A stretch of DNA of 64,000 bases, from the NCBI RefSeq assembly GCF_009663145.1, contig NZ_VKHR01000008.1, forward strand, positions 43,601 through 107,600. Direction: 5' to 3'. Both the position numbers and the translations under genes were made by a program. Within the stretch, counting starts at the first letter, position 1. Every line of letters starts with the position of its first letter. The notes under the pieces were generated by a model that saw only the letters and a list, made by a program, of their open reading frames with translations, had not been told where the DNA came from and ran no database searches. Source of the stretch: Shewanella sp. TC10 (GTDB lineage: Bacteria; Pseudomonadota; Gammaproteobacteria; Enterobacterales; Shewanellaceae). Shown here piece after piece: positions 8,463-18,306 of the stretch.

Positions 8463-8528
8463 GTAAAAATGATTTCCAAATTGGGACGATTAAAAAACTG
8501 CGTGCAGTCTAATGACTTGCAAAAGTAT

Positions 8529-8544
8529 TGTGAAACGTTTACTT
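8529..8544. promoter_or_regulatory. PurR-like operator between punC and punR
   Basis: TGTGAAACGTTTACTT matches eight of the eleven fixed positions of the E. coli PurR consensus ANGCAANCGNTTNCNT, including the central AAACGTTT. E. coli ydhC (punC) is a recalled PurR target, which makes the site plausible. No purR gene is in the window. Confidence 0.35.
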
Positions 8545-8589
8545 TTGATGATTGCATTCATAAATTTTCACAGCAAAGGATAGCCCTCT

Positions 8590-9492
8590 ATGCTTTCAGA
8601 ACAAGCATTGGAAATGATTGATATAGTCGCGCGTGTTGGTAGTTTCACCGCAGCAGCCAATCAATTGCACAAAGTTCCATCAGCCGTCAGTTACGCAGTA
8701 AAACAAATAGAAGATGAACTTGGTGTCATTTTGTTTGAAAGGCATCACCGAAGTGTGAGTTTAACTGAGCCTGGTAAACATTTTGTGCAACACGCCCGTG
8801 AACTGCTTGCAGAAATGAACGATTTAAAACGCAGTACACAACGCGTTGCTAACGGCTGGCAACCCACTTTATCAATAGCATTAGATAATATTGTTCGCGC
8901 AGATCGAATCAGCGTATTAATTTCAGATTTCTATCGCCATTTTAGTGATGTTGAGTTAATCATCCGAATTGAAGTATTTAATGGCGTTTGGGAAGCATTA
9001 GCTACTGGTCGAAGCGATATTGCTATTGGTGCCACAACAGCTATCCCTGTTGGTGGCGTGTTCCAATATAAAGATATGCGTGATATTGAATGGGCATTCT
9101 TGGTAAGTAAAAACCACCCTCTGGCAGCAATTGATCGCCCGTTAACTGATGATGAACTCCGTCAATACCCTTCTATTTGTCTTGAAGATACTTCACGTGA
9201 AATCCCAAAACGTACCACTTGGTTATTAGATAATCAGCGTCGTTTAGTGGTGCCTGATTGGATTAGGGCAATTAATTGCTTCAGAGACGGCTCAGGTATT
9301 GGCTATATGCCGCTTAACCTAGCTAAACCTTTTATACAGTCAGGCTCGCTTATCTCAAAAACATTAGAGAATCCTAAAAATGCCAGCCCTTGTTGTTTAG
9401 CATGGAATCAAGAGAAAATGTCTCCTGCGCTAGAATGGGTTCTAGACTACTTAGGTGATACTGACAAGTTACATAGAGAGTGGCTAGCTTAA
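8590..9492 (+). CDS. punR: LysR-family regulator PunR
   Basis: A 300 aa protein. The N-terminal winged HTH (residues 1-65) contains GSFTAAANQLHKVPSAVSYAVKQ and ELGVILFERHHRSV. The LysR substrate-binding domain occupies about residues 90-290. Recalled E. coli PunR (YdhB) shares long stretches, such as the DNIVR, FYRHF, EVFNGVWEAL, AIGAT-AIPVGG, KR-TWLLDNQ and MSPAL-W-L-YLGD positions, so orthology is likely. In E. coli the protein activates the divergent efflux gene in response to purine nucleosides. The start codon follows AAAGGATAG. Confidence 0.88.
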   Translation: MLSEQALEMIDIVARVGSFTAAANQLHKVPSAVSYAVKQIEDELGVILFERHHRSVSLTEPGKHFVQHARELLAEMNDLKRSTQRVANGWQPTLSIALDNIVRADRISVLISDFYRHFSDVELIIRIEVFNGVWEALATGRSDIAIGATTAIPVGGVFQYKDMRDIEWAFLVSKNHPLAAIDRPLTDDELRQYPSICLEDTSREIPKRTTWLLDNQRRLVVPDWIRAINCFRDGSGIGYMPLNLAKPFIQSGSLISKTLENPKNASPCCLAWNQEKMSPALEWVLDYLGDTDKLHREWLA

Positions 9493-9625
9493 CTTGAAAA
9501 TGACTTTGTTAGCCCCCATGTTTGTATATATTGGATGTGACTTCTTAAAACTATGGGCTCAAAATACGGTTTAGTTCACTCAGTCGGGTAATAAATTAAT
9601 GTTCAGTTAAGTTAATTCTTTAACA

Positions 9626-9736
9626 ATGACATTTATAAAAAGCAAAAAACAACAAAAGCTGATTGATTTAGCAGTCGAAAGCGTTTTTTCGACGTTAAAT
9701 CAATTCGTTTATGAAGATAACTTTAAGCTGGAGTAA
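9626..9736 (+). CDS. Tentative 36-codon small ORF
   Basis: ATG at 9626 to TAA at 9734-9736 encodes a basic N-terminus (MTFIKSKKQQK) followed by an amphipathic-looking segment (LIDLAVESVFSTLNQFV). It lies alone in the 340 bp between punR and yccA. No convincing Shine-Dalgarno sequence precedes it, and its middle coincides with a strong inverted repeat at 9662-9704, which may be the real feature. Function unknown. Confidence 0.2.
   Translation: MTFIKSKKQQKLIDLAVESVFSTLNQFVYEDNFKLE
9662..9704. other. 43-base two-step inverted repeat upstream of yccA
   Basis: Outer arms ATTGATTTA and TAAATCAAT (9 bp) enclose inner arms GTCGAAA and TTTCGAC (7 bp) around a 6-base loop. No T-run follows, so it is not a normal terminator. 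It could be an RNA structure, a protein-binding site, or incidental to the small ORF covering it. Confidence 0.55.
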
Positions 9737-9833
9737 AGCTGAGGTATCATCAACTTAAGTAATTAGTAATTTATCAATTTGTTCCAGATTTTTTTCATTA
9801 AGGAACAACCCTTTTAACGTCTTGGAGACTGTT

Positions 9834-10496
9834 ATGAATCAACAAACTTTGTCTGGCCAGCAAGCCACGACGATGGAAACCAATAAACTCATTAAAAACA
9901 CATACATGTTATTGTCTATGACACTAGCATTTGCTGCTGTAATGGCAGGTGTTGCGATGGCAATGAATATCGGTCCTTTCATGTCTATCGGTCTATCACT
10001 TGGTAGTATCGTAGTGATGATGGTGACGTTGAAAAAAGCAGATAACGCTTCAGGTTTAGCTTGGATTTTTGCCTTCACAGGTATGCAAGGCGCATCATTA
10101 GGCTACATTCTTAACCACTATGTTGGAATGGCTAATGGCCCTGAGTTAATTATGCAAGCCTTTGGTTTAACTTCGGTTATCTTCATTTCGCTTTCAGCAT
10201 ATGCCATTACCACTAAGAAAGACTTCAACTTCATGGGTGGTTTCTTATTTGCTGGCTTATTAGTGGTTATCGGTTTATCACTCATTAATATGTTCTTCGT
10301 TAATAGCGGCGCAATGTTCATGGCTCTACAGGCAGCTGTTGCAATGATCATGGTCGGTCTAATCCTTTATGATACAAGCCGTATCGTAAACGGTGGCGAA
10401 ACTAACTACATTCGCGCTACGATTTCATTATTCTTAAACTTCATTAACTTATTCATGGCCCTACTTCACTTGTTAGGCATGGGTAACGATGATTAA
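9834..10496 (+). CDS. yccA: YccA-like Bax inhibitor-1 family membrane protein
   Basis: A 220 aa protein with seven predicted membrane helices and the BI-1/YccA profile, including YDTSRIVNGGETNYIRATISL near the C-terminus. E. coli YccA is an inner-membrane protein that interacts with the FtsH protease and its HflKC partner and modulates their activity. The ATG at 9834 was chosen over an in-frame TTG at 9822 because GGAG at 9824-9827 is correctly placed for it. A terminator follows at 10558. The neighbouring tus genes match the yccA-tusE neighbourhood of E. coli. Confidence 0.88.
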   Translation: MNQQTLSGQQATTMETNKLIKNTYMLLSMTLAFAAVMAGVAMAMNIGPFMSIGLSLGSIVVMMVTLKKADNASGLAWIFAFTGMQGASLGYILNHYVGMANGPELIMQAFGLTSVIFISLSAYAITTKKDFNFMGGFLFAGLLVVIGLSLINMFFVNSGAMFMALQAAVAMIMVGLILYDTSRIVNGGETNYIRATISLFLNFINLFMALLHLLGMGNDD

Positions 10497-10557
10497 TCTG
10501 TGAGTGCCTGCTTTATTCCTCGGTCGATGACCTTGTGATTAATCAGTTAACTACGCT

Positions 10558-10590
10558 AAAATGGCTCCCTTACAGGAGCCATTTTTTATT
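10558..10590 (+). terminator. Terminator between yccA and tusD
   Basis: AAAATGGCTCC pairs with GGAGCCATTTTTT around a CTTACA loop. It lies immediately ahead of tusD and overlaps an upstream in-frame ATG at 10561, so that ATG cannot be the start. Confidence 0.85.
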
Positions 10591-10593
10591 GTT

Positions 10594-10983
10594 ATGAATA
10601 AATTTATTATCCAAGTTAATGGCACAGTCTATGGCTCAACGGCCAGTTTTAGAGCGCTTCGCTTTACTGAGAGCGTATTGTCTCTGGGTCATAAAGTCAG
10701 TAGTATTTTCTTTTACCAAGATGGCGTGACAAATAGCAGTGCGCTTATTTGCCCTGCCTCAGATGAGCATGACTTACATCGTGCTTGGGAAAAGCTTGCT
10801 AAAGAGCATAACCTTAAGCTAGTAAACTGTGTCTCAGCAGCACTTAGACGTGGCGTTTTATCAGAACAAGACGCTCAAGAAAATAACAAAACATCAGCTA
10901 ATGCCAGCACTCATTTTGTGATGGGTGGTTTAGGTGAACTTGTCACCGGTATAGAAGAGTCTGATAGGCTTATTTGTTTTTAA
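10594..10983 (+). CDS. tusD: Sulfur-relay protein TusD
   Basis: A 129 aa DsrE-fold protein. TusBCD forms a hexamer that takes persulfide sulfur from TusA and hands it to TusE for 2-thiolation of the wobble uridine of tRNAs for Lys, Glu and Gln by MnmA. The acceptor cysteine is visible as Cys79 in KLVNCVSAALRRG. The start at 10594 was chosen because an upstream ATG at 10561 sits inside the terminator stem. The gene order tusD-tusC-tusB-tusE is complete and tightly packed. Confidence 0.92.
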   Translation: MNKFIIQVNGTVYGSTASFRALRFTESVLSLGHKVSSIFFYQDGVTNSSALICPASDEHDLHRAWEKLAKEHNLKLVNCVSAALRRGVLSEQDAQENNKTSANASTHFVMGGLGELVTGIEESDRLICF

Positions 10984-11007
10984 GATGACGCAAAAAGGTT
11001 TAATACG

Positions 11008-11364
11008 ATGAAAAAAATCTGCGTCATATTCAGACACAGTCCAACAGGCAAGACTTCTAGTCGTGAAGGCTTAGATTTTGCCATGTTAAGCGCAAGTTTT
11101 GAGCAGGAAGTCAGTGTGGTATTTACTGATGAAGCAGTGCTGCATTTGTTGGCAGGTCAACAACCAGAATTAGTTGGCAGCAAAGACTACCTATCAACGT
11201 TTAAGGCATTGAGCTTATACGACATTGAAACAGTACTTGTGTGCCAGGATTCAGCAAAGCGATTTGGCATATCATCAAATGAATTTAATTTCGAAGCCAA
11301 CATGGCATCGACCACCCAAATTCAGCAATTAATTCAAGACGCCAATGAAGTGGTGGTTTACTAA
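11008..11364 (+). CDS. tusC: Sulfur-relay protein TusC
   Basis: A 118 aa DsrF-like subunit, about the length of E. coli TusC (119 aa). It starts with the conserved KKICVIFRHSPTGKTSSREGLDFAM, of which the HSP-G-S-REGLD pattern is typical. It is the structural partner of TusD and TusB in the sulfur-transfer hexamer. It begins 24 bases after tusD and is followed after one base by tusB, so the genes are probably cotranscribed. Confidence 0.9.
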   Translation: MKKICVIFRHSPTGKTSSREGLDFAMLSASFEQEVSVVFTDEAVLHLLAGQQPELVGSKDYLSTFKALSLYDIETVLVCQDSAKRFGISSNEFNFEANMASTTQIQQLIQDANEVVVY

Positions 11365-11365
11365 T

Positions 11366-11656
11366 ATGATTTTACATCAGGTACAAACCTCTGCCACTGT
11401 CGATAACGCGCTCAATTGCTGCTTGCGCTTCATTGACGACTCAGACAGCATCTTACTTACTGACGATGCGCTTAATTGTTTACTCGATAAACAATGGCAG
11501 CAACGTTTATCTAATTACAAGCTTTACGTACTGATTGAAGATATTGAAGCAAGGGGGTTAAGTCATCGCTTACCTCAGTCTGCTAATATTTCAGTCATAG
11601 ATTATGACCAGTTCGTTCTCGCTACACTGCAACACACTAAGGTGATCACTTGGTAG
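11366..11656 (+). CDS. tusB: Sulfur-relay protein TusB
   Basis: A 96 aa DsrH-like subunit. The ATG at 11366, directly after the tusC stop codon, gives the expected [10 protein letters not shown]-terminus; the frame is open back to 11345 but would add unrelated residues inside tus[18 protein letters not shown] and the terminal [24 protein letters not shown] end match TusB. It overlaps tusE by seven bases. Confidence 0.88.
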   Translation: MILHQVQTSATVDNALNCCLRFIDDSDSILLTDDALNCLLDKQWQQRLSNYKLYVLIEDIEARGLSHRLPQSANISVIDYDQFVLATLQHTKVITW

Positions 11657-11988
11657 ATTCATTTGACTTTAATGGCCAACAGATAGAAATAGATGCTAAA
11701 GGCTATTTAAAAAATTACACTGATTGGCAAGCCGATATGGCGCCTGTGCTCGCGCAAACCGAAGACATTGTACTGACAGAGCAGCATTGGGAAGTCATCA
11801 ATTTCGTTCGCGATTTTTATTTAGAATATAAAACAAGCCCTGCGATCAGAGTTCTTGTTAAAGCGATAGGCCAGTCTTTAGGGGCAGATAAAGGCAACTC
11901 TAAATACCTTTATACCTTATTCCCTGTCGGTCCTGCCAAACAAGCGACTAAAATTGCTGGACTGCCTAAACCAGCAAAATGTATCTAA
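11650..11988 (+). CDS. tusE: Sulfur-relay protein TusE (DsrC family)
   Basis: A 112 aa DsrC-like protein that accepts sulfur from TusBCD and delivers it to MnmA on the tRNA. It shows [33 protein letters not shown] and the terminal [19 protein letters not shown], with the reactive cysteine as the penultimate residue. The start is probably TTG at 11650, overlapping the end of tusB; no ATG is available near the conserved N-terminus. Confidence 0.9.
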   Translation: MVDSFDFNGQQIEIDAKGYLKNYTDWQADMAPVLAQTEDIVLTEQHWEVINFVRDFYLEYKTSPAIRVLVKAIGQSLGADKGNSKYLYTLFPVGPAKQATKIAGLPKPAKCI

Positions 11989-12009
11989 AATGGGTACTTT
12001 AAAAGCTTA

Positions 12010-12034
12010 AAAGGAGACGTTCAGTCTCCTTTTT
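12010..12034 (+). terminator. Terminator of the tus operon
   Basis: GGAGAC pairs with GTCTCC around a short loop, followed by TTTTTG, 22 bases after the tusE stop. Confidence 0.8.
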
Positions 12035-12136
12035 GTTGATAAAATACTATGTAGTGAACAGTTGCGCTAACAGTAACCACCGAACTTAAAGTTACTGTTA
12101 GTAATAGTGATGTTAGTTTTTGCGTTTAAGCACCAG

Positions 12137-13357
12137 TTAAAGAACGTATTTAGCAGAAAACATGACTCGATTAAGTTCTCCTTCTATATCATTTTCTTTA
12201 CTGTTTTTCGCATACATATACTCAACACCAAATGTTAAAGGCTTAATTGGAGAATAGAGTAAGTTGACATAGCCTGAATAAGAGTCTTTATTAACGTTGT
12301 CTCCAGTTAAATCTACATCATTATCAGCACTGAACGCTGAAGCTGTTATGCTGCTACGCCACTTATCGTTCCACCAATGGCGATAAGCGATATAACCACC
12401 AATTGAACTTATTGCTCCAATTTCCCCGTTGCTATCGAGAACACCGGCGTTGACATAATTAAGTGCCATGTAACGTCCAAGTCCCTCACCGTAAGTTGCA
12501 CTGAATTTAATGTCATCTTTGCCAACGGGCAAAATACCACTGAAGCTAACACCGTAACCTAGTGCGTTAGAGTCGAGCTGAATATCATCATAAGTCGAGT
12601 CGACATTTAATTGTCTTGCTAAAGCTGCAACAGACAACTTAGCACCACCTTCCGTTTTAATGTTATAGCGTGCAACAAAGTCAGGCACCATACCACTACC
12701 ACTGACTATTCGAGTTGCGCTTTGATTTTTGTTCAAGGTCGTTTCTGGGTTTTCAATTGAAAACTGAAAACCACCATTGGTATATCGGATTTGAGCCTGA
12801 CGGACAAAAGGAGTACCTTCTGCTGCGCCGACAAAGTCTAAATTCTCAGGTAAAGCTGAAGGGTTTTGGAAGGTTGTCCAGGTTTGGCCGAATGTCCAGT
12901 TGTCATAGCTTATAAAGGCATGTCGAATACGAGGTGAATAACTGTTTGACACTCGCTCATTACCATCAGCATGGGTCATAAAATCAAGTTCAATGTAACC
13001 TGTAAGTTTATGGCCATCCATATCAGTCACTGTTTTAAAGTTAAATCGTGTCTCCCTTGCCTGAAAATCGACTACTTGTTCACTATTACCATCGACACCG
13101 TAAATGGTTCCTGGCACATAAAACTGTCTGGAAATATGACCAGAATCAGGCGCACCATTACTATAATCACTAAACATGGTATCGACTTTAATATATCCGC
13201 CGAATTGCATGTCTGTGTCATCAAGAACTGATGCATTAACACAGGTTGAGCTAAACGCAGAGGCAACCATGATCCCGATTAAACTCAATTGCTTTTTTCT
13301 CAGTATGAAAGGATTATTAATTGTATTTTTATTTGCAGAAATTAGAGAATTTTTCAT
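12137..13357 (-). CDS. DcaP-like outer-membrane porin
   Basis: A 406 aa protein with an N-terminal signal sequence (hydrophobic core LSLIGIMVASAFSS, cleavage probably after VNA near residue 43). The mature part alternates short amphipathic strands, e.g. DMQFGGYIKVDTMFSDY and FISYDNWTFGQTWTTFQN, which match DcaP-type trimeric porins. These admit small organic anions such as dicarboxylates. The last residues (MFSAKYVL) form a terminal beta strand, although with Leu rather than the preferred Phe. The n-region before the hydrophobic core is unusually long (about 22 residues), so translation might begin at a later Met. It appears monocistronic. Substrate unknown. Confidence 0.75.
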   Translation of the reverse strand: MKNSLISANKNTINNPFILRKKQLSLIGIMVASAFSSTCVNASVLDDTDMQFGGYIKVDTMFSDYSNGAPDSGHISRQFYVPGTIYGVDGNSEQVVDFQARETRFNFKTVTDMDGHKLTGYIELDFMTHADGNERVSNSYSPRIRHAFISYDNWTFGQTWTTFQNPSALPENLDFVGAAEGTPFVRQAQIRYTNGGFQFSIENPETTLNKNQSATRIVSGSGMVPDFVARYNIKTEGGAKLSVAALARQLNVDSTYDDIQLDSNALGYGVSFSGILPVGKDDIKFSATYGEGLGRYMALNYVNAGVLDSNGEIGAISSIGGYIAYRHWWNDKWRSSITASAFSADNDVDLTGDNVNKDSYSGYVNLLYSPIKPLTFGVEYMYAKNSKENDIEGELNRVMFSAKYVL

Positions 13358-13564
13358 TTCATCACCCTTGTTATTTGAATAACAAAATCATAGTTTTAGA
13401 ATTGATTCCAAAACGAGAGTTACAAGGTGGTTTAAGACAAATTACGCGTTTGCGACCAAAAAGTTAAATGCGTGTTAGATATTTTGGATTTTAGTGATAA
13501 ACAAGAAATTTTGGCGCTAAGTCCAAATTGTGAACGACATCTTTATAGCTTTAGCGTGGTTAGC

Positions 13565-13655
13565 TAGCCTTTGTGTTGATTGTTAACTTTAGTGTGCATG
13601 TTAGTCTTTGTGTTAATAGTTAACTTTAGTATGAAGCTTAGTCTTTGGGTTATTA
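13565..13655. repeat. 37 bp tandem repeat upstream of the porin
   Basis: TAGYCTTTGTGTTRATWGTT-type units begin at 13565, 13602 and 13639 (exact 37 bp period, the third copy partial). They lie in the 326 bp between the deaminase-like gene and the porin, about 210 bp before the porin start. Nothing else is recognised there. Confidence 0.75.
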
Positions 13656-13683
13656 GACAGAGTTGATATATAACTTATCCCAA

Positions 13684-14388
13684 TTAGTAGTCAGGTAAAT
13701 ATTCACGACCAGACTTGATCAAATTACTTTCACCTACCCTTTTATCATTAAGCGCCTCCCCGTAATTTTCACGGCAATGAGAGCATGGACTCATGGTATT
13801 GATCAATCGACCACGTTTTGAATACTTTCGAATATAGGCATGCGATATGGTCACATTATTTCGGTTAAGTAACGCTGGCATAGCAATTTTTGACTTTAAA
13901 TCTGACACCGCAGCATCTTCAGCACACTGGCTATCATCAGCTCTCCCCCAGCCGATAGTTTCAACACCTGTATCATCTATATATTTCGCAGCAACCCATG
14001 GCCCACTATGATGGCCTGTTGGTTCACCATTAGGGAAATAAGAGGGTTTATTAGCAAGTTCATAGGGTATGAGTTCAAGGGGTTCTGACGGTGCTTGCTC
14101 ACAACTTACATCTAAAGCCGAACTTGGTTTTTTGGTCACAAAGAAGTGATGGTTATGGCTAAGTTTCACATCACGTAGTTTACTCACAAGCTGCGGATCA
14201 GGATGGCGTGTATCTACTGCATTGATAGTGACAATGACAGCAACAGCCCCACTACGCGCAATAATTTCATCACCTACTTTAAGCTTTGAAGCTGTAATCC
14301 ATTGCTTATCTGTAAAACAAAAGTCATGGGAATTTTCAACGTACATTAATGTGGTTAACTCATTGATTGAGTACTCTATTTCTAACAT
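13684..14388 (-). CDS. Orphan Hint-remnant / deaminase-fold toxin-like protein
   Basis: A 234 aa protein of two parts. Residues 1-95 resemble the second half of a Hint (intein-like) domain: SHDFCFTDKQWITASKLKVGDEI corresponds to the usual H-x-F..W..A..L..GD block, and KLSHNHHFFV to the terminal block. The splice-initiating N-terminal Cys block is absent. Residues 130-215 form a zinc deaminase: QCAED (Cys155, Glu157) and MSPCSHC (Cys202, Cys205) supply the CAE and PCxxC motifs. In polymorphic toxins such C-terminal deaminases attack nucleic acids of rival cells and are released through Hint cleavage. Here there is no secretion domain and no recognisable immunity gene nearby. It follows serS on the same strand. 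Whether it is active, a relic, or tamed for another use is unknown. Confidence 0.6.
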   Translation of the reverse strand: MLEIEYSINELTTLMYVENSHDFCFTDKQWITASKLKVGDEIIARSGAVAVIVTINAVDTRHPDPQLVSKLRDVKLSHNHHFFVTKKPSSALDVSCEQAPSEPLELIPYELANKPSYFPNGEPTGHHSGPWVAAKYIDDTGVETIGWGRADDSQCAEDAAVSDLKSKIAMPALLNRNNVTISHAYIRKYSKRGRLINTMSPCSHCRENYGEALNDKRVGESNLIKSGREYLPDY

Positions 14389-14515
14389 CTTATTTAGGCT
14401 TTAAACTTAGGATAATTATTGAATTTTGGTTTGTAAACTTTCGCTTGTAAATTTTGGCTTGTATACATTAGCTTTTTACAACTGAATAAGAATTATATCA
14501 GGTTACAGCAGGCAT

Positions 14516-14546
14516 AAAAAAACCAAACAAATTGTTTGGTTTTTTT
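14516..14546 (-). terminator. serS terminator
   Basis: AACCAAACAA pairs with TTGTTTGGTT, flanked by an A-run and a T-run, so it can act in both directions. It lies 24 bases past the serS stop and separates serS from the deaminase-like gene. Confidence 0.85.
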
Positions 14547-14569
14547 GCAAAGAAATAAAACGGATAGGT

Positions 14570-15859
<1,290 letters not shown>

Positions 15860-15874
15860 TTATATTCTTAATAG

Positions 15875-16261
15875 TTAAATGCGAGAAAATACTAGCTGCT
15901 GGCCGACATACACCATGAATATACATAGGATGACATTCAACAACACATTGAGAATTGCTTTTACAAAGAGTCCTTCTTGCATCAGCAATAATGTTTCATT
16001 GGAAAAAGTCGAAAAGGTCGTTAAAGCCCCTAACAGCCCGACGCCAACCATGGCTTTTACTTCAGGACTAAGGTGACTTGTTTCGAGACCGATGGCATAA
16101 ACAATGCCCATCAAGAAAGATCCCAATATATTGACCAACAGTGTACCAAAAGGGAAACTGCTTCCAAATAGCTGAAGCATTAAAATTGAAATAACATAGC
16201 GAAAAACTGCACCAATTGAACCACCAAGCGCCACAAACATGATATTGGTCAAGCTAATCAT
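15875..16261 (-). CDS. crcB: Fluoride channel CrcB/Fluc
   Basis: A 128 aa four-helix membrane protein that expels fluoride as a dual-topology dimer. Typical motifs are [10 protein letters not shown] at the N-terminus, [14 protein letters not shown] in the second helix, and [15 protein letters not shown] in the third, with the pore-lining Phe and the Thr/Ser track. It overlaps the upstream rarA gene by eight bases, which indicates coupled translation. Confidence 0.95.
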   Translation of the reverse strand: MISLTNIMFVALGGSIGAVFRYVISILMLQLFGSSFPFGTLLVNILGSFLMGIVYAIGLETSHLSPEVKAMVGVGLLGALTTFSTFSNETLLLMQEGLFVKAILNVLLNVILCIFMVYVGQQLVFSRI

Positions 16262-17585
16262 AGCGTTTTACCTCACTTGTTCTGTCAAGTTCAGCTAAAT
16301 GAGTTAGTTTATCCTTAATCCGCTTTTCAAATCCTCGATCGGTAGGATAATAAAACTGACTTTGCTGCAGTGTTTCTGGAAAATAATTTTCTCCAGGTGC
16401 ATAAGCACCTGGTTCATCATGAGCATAACGATATTCAGCGCCAAGCCCCATGTTTTTCATTAACTGTGTTGGCGCATTACGAAGATGATCAGGCACCGAC
16501 TCGTGGCCCGTTTCTTTTGCTAATGCTCGTGCGGCTTTAAAAGCGGTATAAACAGCATTACTTTTTGGTGCACTGGCTAAATAAACAATGGCTTGTGCAA
16601 TGGCACGTTCACCTTCTGCAGGTCCAACTCGGTGAAAACAATCCCAAGCGTTGAGCGCGATGTTCATTGCTGTAGGGTCGGCATTACCTATATCTTCTGA
16701 AGCGATCGCAAGAAGACGCCTTGCAACATACAAAGGATCGCCGCCGCCTTCTAAAATTCGGCAATACCAATACAAAGCAGCATCAGGCGATGAACCACGT
16801 ACAGATTTGTGCACTGCAGATATTAAATCGTAAAATTGATCGCCATTTTTATCGTAAGCCGCCATTTGATGACCAGCGACTTGAGTGAGCATTTCTTGGG
16901 TAAAGCTATCATTATCACTGACCAAGTCACTCATTAACTCTAATAAGTTAAGCGCTTTACGTGCGTCGCCATCTGATGTGGCAGCTAATTGCTGCATAAC
17001 ATCATCTGGCATAGTGAAATTGCGTTTCCCAAAACCACGTTCAGTGTCAGTTAATGCTTGATTGATAATTTGAGCAATATCATCACCGTCTAGGCGATTA
17101 ATGAGATACACCCTTGCTCGTGACAATAAGGCATTATTAAGTTCAAACGAAGGGTTTTCTGTGGTGGCTCCAACAAAAATCACCGTGCCATCTTCGATAA
17201 ATGGCAAAAATGCATCTTGTTGGCTTTTATTAAACCGATGCACTTCGTCAACAAACAACAAGGTACGTTGGCCGCGGCTCTGAGCGACAGCCTTGGCTTG
17301 TTCAATGGCCGCACGAATTTCTTTAACCCCAGATGTCACTGCAGATATGCGTTCTACATGGGCGTTAGCATAGTGAGCAACTAATTCGGCTAATGTCGTC
17401 TTACCTGTACCCGGAGGCCCCCAAAGCAGCATCGAGTGAGCTCTATTGGCTTCTAATGCTTGTCTTAAAGGTTGTCCTTCACCCAGTAAATGACTTTGAC
17501 CGACGTATTCATTTATCTCCCTCGGTCGCATTCTAGCGGCTAAAGGACGAAAATCAGGGGCAAAATCAAAACCTAAATTAGACAC
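16254..17585 (-). CDS. rarA: Replication-associated recombination ATPase RarA
   Basis: A 443 aa clamp-loader-like AAA+ protein (also called MgsA) acting at stalled replication forks. Walker A is [15 protein letters not shown] (about residues 53-67), Walker [18 protein letters not shown] (about 108-124), and the sensor region [19 protein letters not shown]. The C-terminal tetramerisation segment is complete, with NYFPETL and YYPTDRGFE. The gene follows lolA with a six-base gap and overlaps crcB. Confidence 0.97.
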   Translation of the reverse strand: MSNLGFDFAPDFRPLAARMRPREINEYVGQSHLLGEGQPLRQALEANRAHSMLLWGPPGTGKTTLAELVAHYANAHVERISAVTSGVKEIRAAIEQAKAVAQSRGQRTLLFVDEVHRFNKSQQDAFLPFIEDGTVIFVGATTENPSFELNNALLSRARVYLINRLDGDDIAQIINQALTDTERGFGKRNFTMPDDVMQQLAATSDGDARKALNLLELMSDLVSDNDSFTQEMLTQVAGHQMAAYDKNGDQFYDLISAVHKSVRGSSPDAALYWYCRILEGGGDPLYVARRLLAIASEDIGNADPTAMNIALNAWDCFHRVGPAEGERAIAQAIVYLASAPKSNAVYTAFKAARALAKETGHESVPDHLRNAPTQLMKNMGLGAEYRYAHDEPGAYAPGENYFPETLQQSQFYYPTDRGFEKRIKDKLTHLAELDRTSEVKRYD

Positions 17586-17591
17586 AGTAAC

Positions 17592-18230
17592 CTACTGGAC
17601 AGCGTTGCTACGTTGATCATCAATATCAACATAGGCTGGAACAACAAAATTAAACAAGGTTTGCTCATCTTCAGCCACGCTTGTTTGATTTGTTAACACA
17701 AACTGGCTGTGATTACCTTGTTCATCGAGTAAGTTAAAGTCAGTCAATTGAGTCGCATCAAAACAAACGTTCACGGTGACAACACTGCTTTCAAGAGACT
17801 TAGGCTTAATTAAGTAACATGCTTTACCCGACTCAGGTTTTACTTGGGTCACATGGTACTGCGCCCACGTTGCTTCATCTCTATGTACTAGTAATGCTAT
17901 TGGCGATGCCTCAACTGCATCTGCGAAATCCATCACAGTCACTTCTTCAGCAAACGGATTAAAAATCCATAGATCTTTACCATCAGCAACAATAAGTGAC
18001 TCGTCAGGTTGGGTGAGATGCCAATAAAATTTATTTGGATAAGCGAGTGCAAAAACACCTTCACCAGATTGAATTACTTTATTGTTTATATCAGTAACCG
18101 TTTGGCTAAAGTCTGCTTTTAATGAATCAAGAGACGCTAGCTTTCCACGTAGTTCACTTGAGTCATCAGCTTGAGCAGGGGCTGTTAGCAACACGGCTAA
18201 CATTGATAATAAACCAACACATTTTTTCAT
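17592..18230 (-). CDS. lolA: Outer-membrane lipoprotein carrier LolA
   Basis: A 212 aa periplasmic carrier that moves lipoproteins from the LolCDE complex to LolB at the outer membrane. The signal peptide covers residues 1-21 (cleavage after APAQA). The mature part begins with [22 protein letters not shown], and [38 protein letters not shown] is the conserved LolA core. It sits between ftsK and rarA in the standard order. Confidence 0.96.
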   Translation of the reverse strand: MKKCVGLLSMLAVLLTAPAQADDSSELRGKLASLDSLKADFSQTVTDINNKVIQSGEGVFALAYPNKFYWHLTQPDESLIVADGKDLWIFNPFAEEVTVMDFADAVEASPIALLVHRDEATWAQYHVTQVKPESGKACYLIKPKSLESSVVTVNVCFDATQLTDFNLLDEQGNHSQFVLTNQTSVAEDEQTLFNFVVPAYVDIDDQRSNAVQ

Positions 18231-18306
18231 TTTTCTACCTACTACTTAATTCAGTTAGCGGATTTAAGGCAACTAATCATTGTATCTAATAACGATAACA
18301 AACATT

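Noticed and set aside
9510..9562. Possible punR terminator (AGCCCCCAT ... ATGGGCT)
   Set aside because: The arms are interrupted, the loop is long and no T-run follows.
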